This document shows, one piece after another, positions 1 through 8,500 of a DNA stretch of 23,806 nucleotides (the stretch's first letter is position 1; the number at the start of each line of letters is the position of its first letter). The notes beneath the pieces are model-generated. The model saw only the letters and a program-made list of their open reading frames with translations. It was not told where the DNA came from and did not search any database. Source of the stretch: a virus; the IMG/VR virus record IMGVR_UViG_3300042899_000843, positions 1 to 23,806 of that record; one strand, 5' to 3'. Position numbers and translations under genes: made by a program.

Positions 1-75
1 TCCCATTCCGTTAAAGCCCCAAGGGACTTGCTTGTTCGCGTATGAAGCAATAAATTCATCGTCAATGAGGTTCAT
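1..75 (-). CDS. N-terminus of probable class II ribonucleotide reductase (partial)
   Basis: Only the first 25 codons are in the window; the frame is open to base 1. The start is the ATG whose complement is at 73-75, preceded on the minus strand by an AGGAA ribosome-binding site about six bases upstream. The peptide reads MNLIDDEFIASYANKQVPWG then FNGMG. The PWGFNG(M/L)G stretch near the start is what I recall from adenosylcobalamin-dependent ribonucleoside-triphosphate reductases (NrdJ), where it is followed by a conserved E-(L/F)-V-Y-x-R-T-Y segment lying outside this window. Such enzymes reduce rNTPs to dNTPs in the cytoplasm and are common in phages; the thioredoxin gene at 17311 would be a natural reductant partner. 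The assignment rests on a short peptide and is provisional. Confidence 0.5.
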   Translation of the reverse strand, partial: MNLIDDEFIASYANKQVPWGFNGMG

Positions 76-164
76 AATTTCCTGTCAGGTAGGTCACTTA
101 ATAACTGTGAGTAAATGAGTGTAGCGCAAAAACGAATAAAGAAAAAGTCGAGAGACGATGAAAT

Positions 165-494
165 TTATTTTATGAAACCGTATTCTTTTGCGGTGGTCAA
201 AGGAATGTTTTTTCCCTTTTTAAAGACAAGAATCTTCGTAATTATGCCGGGTGCAATTTCACGTTCTTCAAAATAATCTTCTTCAATATAAAAAGTTAAC
301 GAGTTGTCTAACGAAGATGAAGTGTTGTATCCCCATATTGTCTCCGGAGCGGGAGTATCTCCTACGCAGTCCCCAGTAGGGTGACCACAGACCGGACATG
401 GTTGTCTGTCTGCCCTGTGGATATCTATTCCGGAGGAGTCGTTTCTAAAGAGCGATGATTCGCCAAATCCAGCGCTGTTATAAAATTCAGACAT
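165..494 (-). CDS. small phage protein with Cys-rich zinc-knuckle motif
   Basis: A 109-residue protein of unknown function. Residues 33-43 read CPVCGHPTGDC, a compact CxxC plus a further His and Cys that could hold one zinc ion. Small proteins carrying this CGHPTGDC-type knuckle are frequent in actinobacterial phages by my recollection, without a known role. The C-terminal half is acidic then basic (DYFEERE followed by KILVFKKGK), with a short predicted beta-rich tail. It lies 13 bases downstream of the 508-1146 gene on the same strand and is probably co-transcribed with it. No good Shine-Dalgarno sequence precedes the ATG; the upstream sequence is A/T-rich. Confidence 0.7.
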   Translation of the reverse strand: MSEFYNSAGFGESSLFRNDSSGIDIHRADRQPCPVCGHPTGDCVGDTPAPETIWGYNTSSSLDNSLTFYIEEDYFEEREIAPGIITKILVFKKGKNIPLTTAKEYGFIK

Positions 495-507
495 AATATA
501 AGTTTAC

Positions 508-1146
508 TTAAATTAATCTCTGCATTATAAAACCTAGGTCGGAAATCTTAGATGTTGCTGTGGTTAGATTGTCTCCAATGACGGAATCGTCTGGGTCCAT
601 CTGCAAAACCCTGCGGAGCATGGTCGGGTACTTGGTCTGGCGAGTGTATTCGTCGGCTTTTTCTGGATAAACCAACACCTCTTTCCAGCTCACTTTTCTG
701 CCTACTTCAATCTTGTACGGCGCTGCAACCATTGAAACGGGAGAAACGTGGTCAGTATCTTCATCAATGGACGTGTGGCTAACGGTTATGCATTCGTAAA
801 CCGGGAGACTTTGGTCAGCAAAAGCGGTGGCAAGGTCCATGTTCTTGGTCTTATAAGAGTCCAGGGAGCAATATCCTTCTGAAACCATAGTTATCGCAGT
901 TGACCACATGTCCGTCCTGAGGACTTTGCATAACTCTTTACATCTATTAAATCTAGTTTCAGGGTCAAGCTTGCCAGTTTCCCCATTCATTTGGCAAATC
1001 GCTATGAGGGTGTTATCTAGCCATGCTAAAAAATGAATCGAGAGCTCTTCTCCTAGTCCATGTTCACTGACTGCTTCATCCTTGGCCATTTGGGCCGAGG
1101 TCAATGCCAGTGCCATTTTACTAAAATCATTTACATATTGCTCCAC
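508..1146 (-). CDS. hypothetical phage protein, 212 aa
   Basis: I do not recognise this protein. The frame starts with GTG at 1146 without a visible ribosome-binding site; an internal ATG at residue 11 (around 1116) is an alternative start. The N-terminal half looks helical and soluble (ALALTSAQMAKDEAV, SIHFLAWLDNTLIAIC), with no signal peptide or membrane segment. Cysteines are scattered, not paired as a zinc site. The C-terminal third is mixed and charged, ending in a short hydrophobic tail. It is the first gene of the minus-strand group that continues to 165-494 and probably to the ribonucleotide reductase start, and it diverges from the gene at 1239 across a 92-base spacer with two inverted repeats. 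An early accessory role is plausible but unsupported. Confidence 0.65.
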   Translation of the reverse strand: MEQYVNDFSKMALALTSAQMAKDEAVSEHGLGEELSIHFLAWLDNTLIAICQMNGETGKLDPETRFNRCKELCKVLRTDMWSTAITMVSEGYCSLDSYKTKNMDLATAFADQSLPVYECITVSHTSIDEDTDHVSPVSMVAAPYKIEVGRKVSWKEVLVYPEKADEYTRQTKYPTMLRRVLQMDPDDSVIGDNLTTATSKISDLGFIMQRLI

Positions 1147-1168
1147 GAAAAAATCTTAGTCAATGACC

Positions 1169-1223
1169 CCCGGAATCCGGGTAAACAAATAAAGTTGTTT
1201 TACCCTGTACGACATACCCGTAC
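1169..1223. promoter_or_regulatory. two inverted repeats in a divergent intergenic spacer
   Basis: The 92-base spacer between the divergent genes at 1146 (minus) and 1239 (plus) holds a perfect palindrome CCCGGA-A-TCCGGG at 1169-1181 and a second, weaker inverted repeat GTACG...CGTAC at 1207-1211 and 1219-1223. A TATTGT hexamer at 1226-1231 lies just before the 1239 ATG and could be a -10 element for a near-leaderless transcript, but I see no matching -35. The position between divergent genes suits an operator or shared promoter region. There is no T-run after the GC-rich palindrome, so it does not look like an intrinsic terminator. Confidence 0.4.
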
Positions 1224-1238
1224 GCTATTGTTTTAGCC

Positions 1239-1565
1239 ATGAGCGATAGCAAGAAAAAAACATCATCAAAAAAAGCACCAGTCAAGAAGGCTGTAGCCAA
1301 GAAAAAGGCTCCGGCCAAGAAGGCTCCCGCTAAGAAAGCTGCGGCTCCAAAGAAGAAGAGCGTTAAGCCTGCCGTTGAAGCAGCAGCAATTCATGAAGCA
1401 TTGCACGAATTGGAAACGATTAAAATTAATTTTGTTGATGGAACATCTGAATTCAAAGATTTCATTTCATCCACTACAAACGAGATTAAAGACCTTGTGA
1501 AAAAGGAAGCCCCTGCTCGCGTTGGCACCCTGAAGAGAATCTTCTCAAAACTGTTTAAGCGTTAG
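1239..1565 (+). CDS. histone H1-like Lys/Ala-rich basic protein
   Basis: A 108-residue protein in two parts. Residues 1-45 are a low-complexity tail of AKK/APAKK/KAAAPKKK repeats like the C-terminal tails of histone H1 and of bacterial Hc1- or actinobacterial HU-type proteins; such tails bind DNA electrostatically. Residues 46-108 form a separate, likely helical segment with alternating acidic and hydrophobic residues and a basic end (LKRIFSKLFKR). I do not see an HU beta-arm domain or an Lsr2 domain, so this is not simply HupB. It probably coats or condenses DNA, either phage DNA before packaging or the host nucleoid. No clear Shine-Dalgarno precedes the ATG; it is the first gene of the rightward group after the divergent spacer. 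Confidence 0.7.
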   Translation: MSDSKKKTSSKKAPVKKAVAKKKAPAKKAPAKKAAAPKKKSVKPAVEAAAIHEALHELETIKINFVDGTSEFKDFISSTTNEIKDLVKKEAPARVGTLKRIFSKLFKR

Positions 1566-1592
1566 TCTTTCCGAGAGGAAAGCTTCGCCCAA

Positions 1593-2003
1593 ATGACAAC
1601 AGAACGACGAAAAGCCCCACGTAGGGCCATTGTTTCTATTGAAAAAATAGGAGCATGGGGACAACTAACGTATCAGCACAAGCTTTCTTGTGGTCATATT
1701 GATGTTAGAAAACGCAAAGCTTCATCGAGTGATATTGCGTGCATGTGGTGCTTGCGCGCTAAAGAAAAACAAGTAGAGCTCAAGTCTTTTACCGCACCTT
1801 CTCCTTCAAACGTTTTTTACGATGACGATTTAGCAGAACAAGAAACTCGGATAGAAAAAACCAGAGCAGCGATTGCTTCTAGAATAGGTGTTCCAATGGA
1901 AGCAGTAGATGTTGCTTCAGAAGATATCAATGGTCAACTTGTGATTCGCAGCGCAGTCGTGTATCTTTCATCACGCGATGTAATCCGTATCGCAGGAGAA
2001 TAA
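1593..2003 (+). CDS. hypothetical protein with possible zinc site
   Basis: A 136-residue protein of unknown function. Residues around 31-53 contain HKLSCGH followed about 17 residues later by CMWC, giving a C-x-H...CxxC pattern that could bind zinc and is recurrent in small actinophage proteins. The N-terminus is strongly basic (TTERRKAPRR). The second half is a distinct region with a helix (EQETRIEKTRAAIASRIGV) and then a beta-rich end (LVIRSAVVYLSSRDVIRI). A purine-rich GAGAGGAAAG sequence lies upstream of the ATG but at long spacing. It sits between the H1-like gene and whiB in a same-strand run with short gaps, suggesting co-transcription. Confidence 0.65.
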   Translation: MTTERRKAPRRAIVSIEKIGAWGQLTYQHKLSCGHIDVRKRKASSSDIACMWCLRAKEKQVELKSFTAPSPSNVFYDDDLAEQETRIEKTRAAIASRIGVPMEAVDVASEDINGQLVIRSAVVYLSSRDVIRIAGE

Positions 2004-2033
2004 TTTCGCTTCACGGCAAGACAGGGTTTACTA

Positions 2034-2357
2034 GTGAACAATATTGAACGTATAGACAGTATTCCCGAAGGTGGTAGTTGCACCGGAAAAGACCTCAATA
2101 TGTGGTTTCCCATGGCGGACAAATCTCAGCCAGGAAAATTCTCAGACAATTATCGCAAAGCAAAAAAAGATGCTGTGCTCGCGAAGAGCATTTGCAAAGA
2201 TTGTTCCGTTCGTTTAGAGTGTTTGTCTTACGGCTTGTATCACGAATCTTTTGGTATATGGGGTGGAGCGTCAGAACGTGAGAGGCATCAAATGAGAAGA
2301 AAACTAAACATCATTATGATTCCTAAAGTCCCCGTCAACCTACTCCTGCCTCGGTGA
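2034..2357 (+). CDS. WhiB-family iron-sulfur transcription regulator
   Basis: A 107-residue protein with the full WhiB signature: four cysteines at residues 16, 54, 57 and 63 in the arrangement C...CxxCxxxxxC, which bind a [4Fe-4S] cluster, followed by the GIWGG turn at residues 74-78 and a basic C-terminal helix (SERERHQMRRKL) that contacts DNA. WhiB proteins occur only in Actinobacteria and their phages, and act by binding region 4 of the housekeeping sigma factor; phage copies such as WhiBTM4 can down-regulate a host WhiB gene and block superinfection. The start is GTG at 2034, with GACAGGG a few bases upstream as the likely ribosome-binding site. It directly precedes the primase-helicase gene by eight bases and may control host or phage promoters early in infection. 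Confidence 0.93.
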   Translation: MNNIERIDSIPEGGSCTGKDLNMWFPMADKSQPGKFSDNYRKAKKDAVLAKSICKDCSVRLECLSYGLYHESFGIWGGASERERHQMRRKLNIIMIPKVPVNLLLPR

Positions 2358-2365
2358 CCATCTAG

Positions 2366-4207
2366 ATGACAAATCCTTCTTTAGAAACTGAAAATTTTCT
2401 AGCCTTATTGGACGGTGTTCGCAAGGCTGGCTCTGGATGGATTGCACGCTGCCCATGCAGAAACGATGACGCCAACCCGTCTCTCTCTGTTGGACAAGGA
2501 ATGGACGGCAGAGTTCTCGTTACCTGTCATCGAGGAATGTCCTGCAACGTAGAAGAGATATGCACTGCCGTTGGTTTAAGTGTTGCTGATTTGATGCCAC
2601 GAAAAGACGATTCTGACTATCTACAGAACAAAGATTATCGTCCAGTTTCTCCACCAAAAAGCTCAGAACAGCAGAAAAAGCCAGTGGTCGCAAAATCTAC
2701 ACCCTCAACAAAACAAACATTAGTAGCAACCTATGACTACACGGACGAAAACGGAAAGCTGATATTTCAAAAGCTTCGATACGTAGACGAGAATGGTAAG
2801 AAAACATTTAGTCAGCGAAAGCCAGACTCCAGGGGTGGCTGGGAGTACAGTCTCGGCGACATTCCTAAGGTTCTCTATAATCTTCCCGCAGTTGTAAACT
2901 CAAAGCAGTTCGATGCTCCTGTATGGGTTGTGGAGGGCGAAAAAGATGTAGACACGTTGACTGACGCTGGTTATATTGCTACAACCATGCCTGGTGGTGC
3001 TGGGAAATGGCTTGATATTCATACCGAACCACTTGCTGGTTTAGTTGTAGAAATAATCGCCGACAAAGACGAGGTTGGATTAAAACACGCTTTAGATGTT
3101 TGTAAAAAACTTAAGGCAGTGGGATGCGACGCTCAAGTGTGGGTATGTCCAGAACACAAGGACATAACAGACCATCTTCAGGCTGGTAGAGCCATTGACG
3201 AGCTGATTCCGTATATTCCGGAAGAAGAGGAACCGCAACAAACTTCTGCAGATGGATTTAATGAAGTAGTCGTTTCTGAATCAAAGATTACAGACGAACT
3301 TTCTCCTGAAGATTTGGCTCTAACCAAAATTCAAGAAATCTTAGACAGAAGCGACCTGAATAATAAACAAAAAATAGCAAAGAGTGGCCTTATTCTCGCA
3401 ACGGCTACCGTGTCTTTCACATTAGACACTGGTCGTCTTGTTCACTGGAACGATTTCATCAACGAGTCCGATGGTGACACTTACGATTGGGCTATACCTG
3501 GCCTTATTGAAAAAGGAGAAAGAGTTATTGTTGTTGCTGCCGAAGGTGTCGGTAAAACAATGTTGGCTAGACAGGTTGCGCTTCTTTCAGCGGCTGGAAT
3601 ACATCCGTTTTCGTTTCAGCCCATGAAACCAATCACAACACTTACTGTTGACCTTGAAAACCCAGACAGAATCATTAGAAGAACTGGTCGCTCCATAGCG
3701 CTTCAAGCCATGTCGCAGGGTCGCGTGTCTCGCCTGAACGCCGAATTGTTAACTCGTCCGTCTGGTATGGATTTACTCAAGGCGAGCGATAGGGCGATTC
3801 TTGAAGAAGCGCTTGATACGGTCAAGCCTGAGCTTTTGGTTATAGGTCCTCTTTATAAAGCGTTTCTAGACCCAGGTGGCAGAACTTCTGAGTCAATAGC
3901 GTTAGAAGTTGCAAAATACTTGGACACGATTAGAACCATCTATAAATGCGCTCTCTGGATTGAGCATCACGCTCCACTTGGGACAAGCATGACAAGTAGA
4001 GACCTGCGTCCGTTTGGTTCAGCGGTCTGGTCTAGGTGGCCAGAGTTCGGTATTTCTCTCCAGCCAGACCCAACGGCATTAGGAGGCTACGTTTATGATG
4101 TACGCCATTTCAGAGGTGCTCGTGACGAGCGCCAATGGCCTACTAAAATAAAGAGAGGCGTCAGATTTCCATTTGAGGTCGTCGAGTGGTCTAAGGCTGT
4201 TAAATGA
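2366..4207 (+). CDS. primase-helicase: zinc motif, TOPRIM and RecA-fold ATPase
   Basis: A 613-residue replication protein. Residues about 24-62 hold a primase-type zinc region (Cys29, Cys31, Cys54, Cys60 around the NPSLSV strand). Residues about 120-255 are a TOPRIM domain with the conserved Glu190 in VVEGEKD and the DxD pair Asp233/Asp235 in IADKDEVG. After a linker of roughly 60 acidic residues, residues 360-613 form a RecA-fold ATPase of the RepA/AAA_25 type: Walker A AEGVGKT with Lys397-Thr398, a VDLEN strand, LLVIGPLYK in the Walker B position and a WIEHHAP sensor-like strand. Such fusions synthesise primers and unwind DNA at phage forks. The Walker B strand ends in Gly where many relatives have Asp. 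The stop overlaps the next ATG by four bases (ATGA), implying translational coupling. Confidence 0.85.
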   Translation: MTNPSLETENFLALLDGVRKAGSGWIARCPCRNDDANPSLSVGQGMDGRVLVTCHRGMSCNVEEICTAVGLSVADLMPRKDDSDYLQNKDYRPVSPPKSSEQQKKPVVAKSTPSTKQTLVATYDYTDENGKLIFQKLRYVDENGKKTFSQRKPDSRGGWEYSLGDIPKVLYNLPAVVNSKQFDAPVWVVEGEKDVDTLTDAGYIATTMPGGAGKWLDIHTEPLAGLVVEIIADKDEVGLKHALDVCKKLKAVGCDAQVWVCPEHKDITDHLQAGRAIDELIPYIPEEEEPQQTSADGFNEVVVSESKITDELSPEDLALTKIQEILDRSDLNNKQKIAKSGLILATATVSFTLDTGRLVHWNDFINESDGDTYDWAIPGLIEKGERVIVVAAEGVGKTMLARQVALLSAAGIHPFSFQPMKPITTLTVDLENPDRIIRRTGRSIALQAMSQGRVSRLNAELLTRPSGMDLLKASDRAILEEALDTVKPELLVIGPLYKAFLDPGGRTSESIALEVAKYLDTIRTIYKCALWIEHHAPLGTSMTSRDLRPFGSAVWSRWPEFGISLQPDPTALGGYVYDVRHFRGARDERQWPTKIKRGVRFPFEVVEWSKAVK

Positions 4208-4872
4208 GTGACGAAAAATCAAAACCAATTACTACTAAAGAGTTTCTGAACGAGAGAGACATGCGCATTTTCAAAATGCGTCAAGCAGGAACTTCCGTAA
4301 ATGAAATAGCCAGAAGATTTGGCGTTTCCTCAGCCTCGGTGTCTAGGTCTATTCAGCGCCAACTTGAAAAGATGAACAAGGAAGCCATCCTTGCCTACCC
4401 TGAGGTACTGAGAATGGAGCTGGAGCGTTTAGACAACCTACAGCAAGCAATATGGCCCATGACGCAACACAGACGCATAGTCGGTGACGATGGAACAGAA
4501 ATGCAGATAGAGCCGGACCTGAAGGCGATACAGCAAGTTCTTTCCATAATGGACAGAAGAACGAAATTGCTTGGCATGGAGCAGACAAACGTGAACGTAA
4601 ACGTTGACGGAACACTGAACCAGACAGTTCGCGCAACTATTGCTGGACAACCAGGCGTAACTATGCCTGCAGTTGGTTTCGACGCCGAATCAGAAGCAAG
4701 AAAACTGTTGGAATTGATGGCAATTTCTGGAGTGTTGCCAGAGGAGACTGTTTATGCAATTCTTAGAAAAAACCAAGAAGATGAAGGTTTAATTATCGAC
4801 GCTGAAGTAGTATCTGACTCAACGGATGAGCCAAACTACAGGGACCCAAGCGATGATGATATCGAACAATGA
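4204..4872 (+). CDS. helix-turn-helix DNA-binding protein
   Basis: A 222-residue protein. Residues about 18-55 form a Hin/resolvase-like helix-turn-helix: a first helix RDMRIFKMRQAG, then TSVNEIARRFGVSSASVSRSI as the turn and recognition helix. The middle (residues 60-125) is helical with a conserved-looking RRTKLLG segment. This layout, an N-terminal HTH followed by helices and a RxKLLG stretch, is reminiscent of small terminase subunits and of phage HTH regulators; the sequence alone does not decide. The C-terminus is very acidic and disordered (DEPNYRDPSDDDIEQ). It overlaps the primase-helicase stop by four bases and is overlapped by the next gene by 20 bases, so all three are likely one transcript. 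Confidence 0.75.
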   Translation: MSDEKSKPITTKEFLNERDMRIFKMRQAGTSVNEIARRFGVSSASVSRSIQRQLEKMNKEAILAYPEVLRMELERLDNLQQAIWPMTQHRRIVGDDGTEMQIEPDLKAIQQVLSIMDRRTKLLGMEQTNVNVNVDGTLNQTVRATIAGQPGVTMPAVGFDAESEARKLLELMAISGVLPEETVYAILRKNQEDEGLIIDAEVVSDSTDEPNYRDPSDDDIEQ

Positions 4873-5179
4873 AAATGAAGAACTTGACAATATTCGCGTA
4901 GCTATGGACAAGGTTGCAGAAACCTTGACACCCACCATCTCGCCTTTAATTGACGCTTCAGACGGTCCAGCAGACAAACAGGTCCTTATTCGTACCAACG
5001 ACTACGAAAGAGGCAGATGGAAAGAAGCTGCCAATATAGAGCAGGTAACCCTTTCTGCGTGGATTAGAAACATTCTTAATTCCGAAGCCAAGAGACTGCT
5101 TGAATGCGACCACCCAATGGAAATGATGCGTTTCTATCCTTGGGCCAAGATATGCACCAAATGCGGCAACCGCCTTTAG
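4853..5179 (+). CDS. ribbon-helix-helix protein fused to a zinc knuckle
   Basis: About 108 residues from the ATG at 4853; the adjacent ATG at 4856 is equally possible, and an in-frame ATG at 4826 lies further inside the preceding gene. Residues about 45-85 match a ribbon-helix-helix fold: a beta strand (KQVLIRTND), helix 1 (YERGRWKEAANIE), then VTLSAWIRNILNSEAKRL as helix 2, the pattern of CopG/Arc or MobC-like proteins. Residues 86-108 carry CDH...CTKC, a likely zinc knuckle. The protein probably binds DNA as a dimer. It overlaps the upstream HTH gene by 20 bases and precedes the giant polyprotein gene by 35 bases; a regulatory role over that gene is possible but not shown. Confidence 0.7.
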   Translation: MMISNNENEELDNIRVAMDKVAETLTPTISPLIDASDGPADKQVLIRTNDYERGRWKEAANIEQVTLSAWIRNILNSEAKRLLECDHPMEMMRFYPWAKICTKCGNRL

Positions 5180-5206
5180 TTTACGCATATCTTCTAATGG
5201 TATTAT
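5180..5206 (+). promoter_or_regulatory. possible promoter giving a leaderless mRNA for the giant gene
   Basis: The 35-base gap before the giant gene has no Shine-Dalgarno sequence. It has TATTAT at 5201-5206, a good -10 hexamer, ending eight bases before the ATG at 5215. Transcription from it would start at or within a few bases of the ATG, giving a leaderless message, which is common in Actinobacteria. TTTACG at 5180-5185 is a weak -35 with a short 15-base spacer. The absence of a ribosome-binding site supports the reading more than the -35 does. Confidence 0.35.
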
Positions 5207-5214
5207 TTAACTAA

Positions 5215-5532
5215 ATGTCTTCCGATAATGAATTCCCCATCCCTTTCGAGGAGTCCAGACGCGGTCTGGCGGCTAACCAAGAGGAAAAAGCGGCCGTAGG
5301 GCGACTTGGTCAGTATTTAGCTTCTCGCGGAGTTAATAGACCGACAATCGGCGAAGGGCGCAAAAAAAGAAGAAGCGGCAATATCGAGCTTCCCACTGGC
5401 GGCAAGCCAGGCCAAAGAAACCCTACCGGTTCGAGAAGAGACGTTGACGGCGATGGCTGGGCAGACGAGGGAACCACCAAGCCAGTATGGGTCGGCACCG
5501 AGAGTCAAGCAGGTAAGCCAAATACTGTTGCT
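5215..5532 (+). other. polyprotein segment 1: leader with DxDGDG acidic loop
   Basis: Residues 1-106. The first 45 residues are charged and helical; residues 48-75 are basic and Gly/Pro-rich (GRKKRRSG, GGKPGQRNPTGSRR). Residues 76-87 read DVDGDGWADEGT, which has the Asp spacing of the first half of an EF-hand or dockerin calcium loop but lacks the closing acidic residue at position 12. Similar GSRRDxDGDG stretches occur in actinophage virion proteins as far as I recall. Its position at the front of the chain would suit a virion-packaging or delivery signal; this is inference. Confidence 0.5.
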
Positions 5533-8500
5533 CGTCTTTCTAGTGGCATGGTGCAACTTTCACCAACAGAGCGGCACGACTATGGCGCTCTTGTGGCGTC
5601 AAAAAAAGTTCAAGCGAAAGACGTCAAAGGCAAAGGCGGAGAATACAGAATAGTCATAACGACATCGGGAACCGTAGCCGCATTTCTTGATTCAGACATT
5701 GAGAAAGAAAGAAACAACCTTCTCGACAGATTTAACGAGCTAGGCAAAAATCCTTTTACAAACAAAGAAGCCCCCCTTGCATTGAAGGACATTGATGACC
5801 GGGATGTACTAAGAGGACTGCTCGATGACCAGCGAAAAATTAAACCATCAGCAGGAATGCAGGTCTACCTATCCGGCAAAGGCATTGAAGTTTTCGGAAT
5901 AGAAACAAGAGAAAAACACCGCCGTCGTGGATTAGCAACAGAGATGTTTAACTTTCATCGTGAAGTATTTCCCGACCAAGACCTCCAACATAGCGACGCG
6001 TTGACTGATGACGGTAGGGCTTTTGCCGACGCGACTCCCACTGTCTCCGTATCGGCAAAACTTTCCTCTGGCAAAGGACGTAATACAAAGCTAAACGTTA
6101 CGCGCTATGGAAAAGACGACGAATACGCGCAGGTATCGTCTTTTGAAATTGACGGCAAAGTGTTTGAGATTTCTCGTGGTGGAGACTCTCCCGGCAGAGA
6201 CATGTACAACGGTTACATCTCTGCGTTCGACGAGGATAAAAACGTTGCATACATCGACTACAATATGGATACAGAAAACAAGAAAGCCGTTGTGGCAATG
6301 GTTTTCACCGATGAAGAATATCGTCGTCAAGGAATAGCCGAAGCCCTTCTTGATTCTTTTGTGACAGAAAATCCCGACTACGAGATAAGCCCTGGTGGCA
6401 CCACCGACGAAGGTGGAGACTGGTGGCGTTCGGTTACTGGTGGGGATGGACCAATAAAAGCAGAAAAAGCTACACAAACGCAAGAAGGTCTCTTTTCACC
6501 ACGCAAAGGAGAGCAGGGAGACTCCGGCTCAAGGCTTTCTTCTGGAAAAAAATATCAGGAGATAGTTGATTCCCAGCCATCGTTAAGCGAAGATAAAAAA
6601 CAATCGATAGCTAATTTTCTTGATGATATTGTGTCAGAAGAATTTCAAAAAGAAGATATTTATGTGCTTGATACCGGTCCGACGCCACCAAGGCCTCCCG
6701 GAATGCCAGAACCAAAGCCGAGACAAATACTTAAAGACGATGAAAAAAGAACTCTAGAAAAAGAACGAGTTCGCAACTTGTTAGCCGAAGTATTTAAAGG
6801 CGAGATGACCCTAGACAAAGACGTCATCATCACCGCTGACGACGGGACACAATTAAACATAGGAAAAAAAGTCCTAGTAGAAATAATGCCGCAATCTTCC
6901 TATGCGCCAGCGATAAAGGTAAAAAAGGCTTCTGAAAAAGACCTTGCGGAACAGGATGAATTAGGACTGTATGAAGAAAATATAAAAGAGGGTGACTTAG
7001 TAACAGAACTGCAACTTGAATTCAGGATTAAGCCACTTCCTGAGTACAGCGACGCACTCTTGGCTATATTTAATGATGAAGATGGAAAAAGATACATTTC
7101 CAGAGAAGACGGTACACCGGCTCTTGCGACGGGATACAGAACATTCATTCAGGTGTCTGGAGATGACAAAGACGTTCGAATTGTCTCTCACGACTCTTTT
7201 TACATCAACAATCGTGCCCAAGGTCAAGGAATTGGGTCTGTTTTTAATGCTAGAAATGAAAAATTATACAACGAACTTGATGTTCGTTCCATAATTACTT
7301 GGGGTAATTCCGGCAGTGGTTCAACCGGTGCTGTTCATTGGCCAAAAAATGGTTTCTCTTGGGCAGGAGAGAAAGATAAGCAGGATTTTATAAAATTAAT
7401 TGATGAGGCAATCGTCAATACTCCAGAAATGTTTTCTGAAGAAGATAGAAAAAAGATATCTTCCCTGTACAGAAAAAATAACGATACTGGATTGTTTGAG
7501 ACGGAAGCCACGGCAGAAGAGTTTGTAGATTTTCCTAAAGCAGACGAAGTTTTTTCTAATGCAAATGCTCAATTCTTCTACTCAAGACCACTAAGAGAGC
7601 TGGCTGGGGCTTCTTCTGGAAGTAGCGGTTCAGCAAGGCTTTCCAGTGGTAGAGCTCCTCGATACCCGCGCGAACCAACGCTGGGTGCTTTCCTTGAAGG
7701 AGCGCAAGAAAGATTTGAAGGCGTTGATTCCTGGGAGGAGTTCAAGGAGCGCTATGCCGAAACCGAAATGGTATTTCTTGACTACGAAACAACCGGATTA
7801 GATTTCGACGAATTCGGTAAAGCAACCACAAACGGTAACCCAACGCAAATTGGTCTTGTAAGAATGAAGAACGGCAAAGAAATAGGCCGTTTAAATCTTT
7901 TCATGAACCCCGAACAGCCTCTTGGTGAATGGTCTTTAGCAAACCTTAAAGATGCAGATGGTAATCCAATAACCAACGAATGGCTTGCTACGCAAATGCC
8001 AATGGCGGAAGCCCATAGACAAGTTGCTGAGTTTATTGGACCAGACGCAATCATTGGTGTACAGAATGCAACGTTTGATAAGAGAGTGCTTGAAGATGCG
8101 TTAGAAAGAGACGGCATAGATTGGCGTCCTTCTGGCTATCTTGACACAAGAGACATAAGTGCAATGACCTTGCCTGTATGGAGCGAAGAGAGCCCAGAAG
8201 GTCCCTATATAACCGATAGAGACGGAAATAAAAAACCATCCAGCAGTCTTGCTGCAATAACCGAATATTTGGATGTTGAATTAGGTGAGGGTCACCACAA
8301 CGCCGATGCCGACGCTTTCGCAACCAGTCAGGTTATGCAGAAGATAATCGATAGAGCCATTGAGAACGGATGGTCCACTGACGTCTTGGATAAAGAAAAA
8401 AGAGACGCAAAACTAAAAGCAGACAACGATAAATTTAACGCAGATATTGAAAAGTTTGAATCAGACAAAGAGTCTTTTGTTTCAGCCCAGAAAGAAGAGG

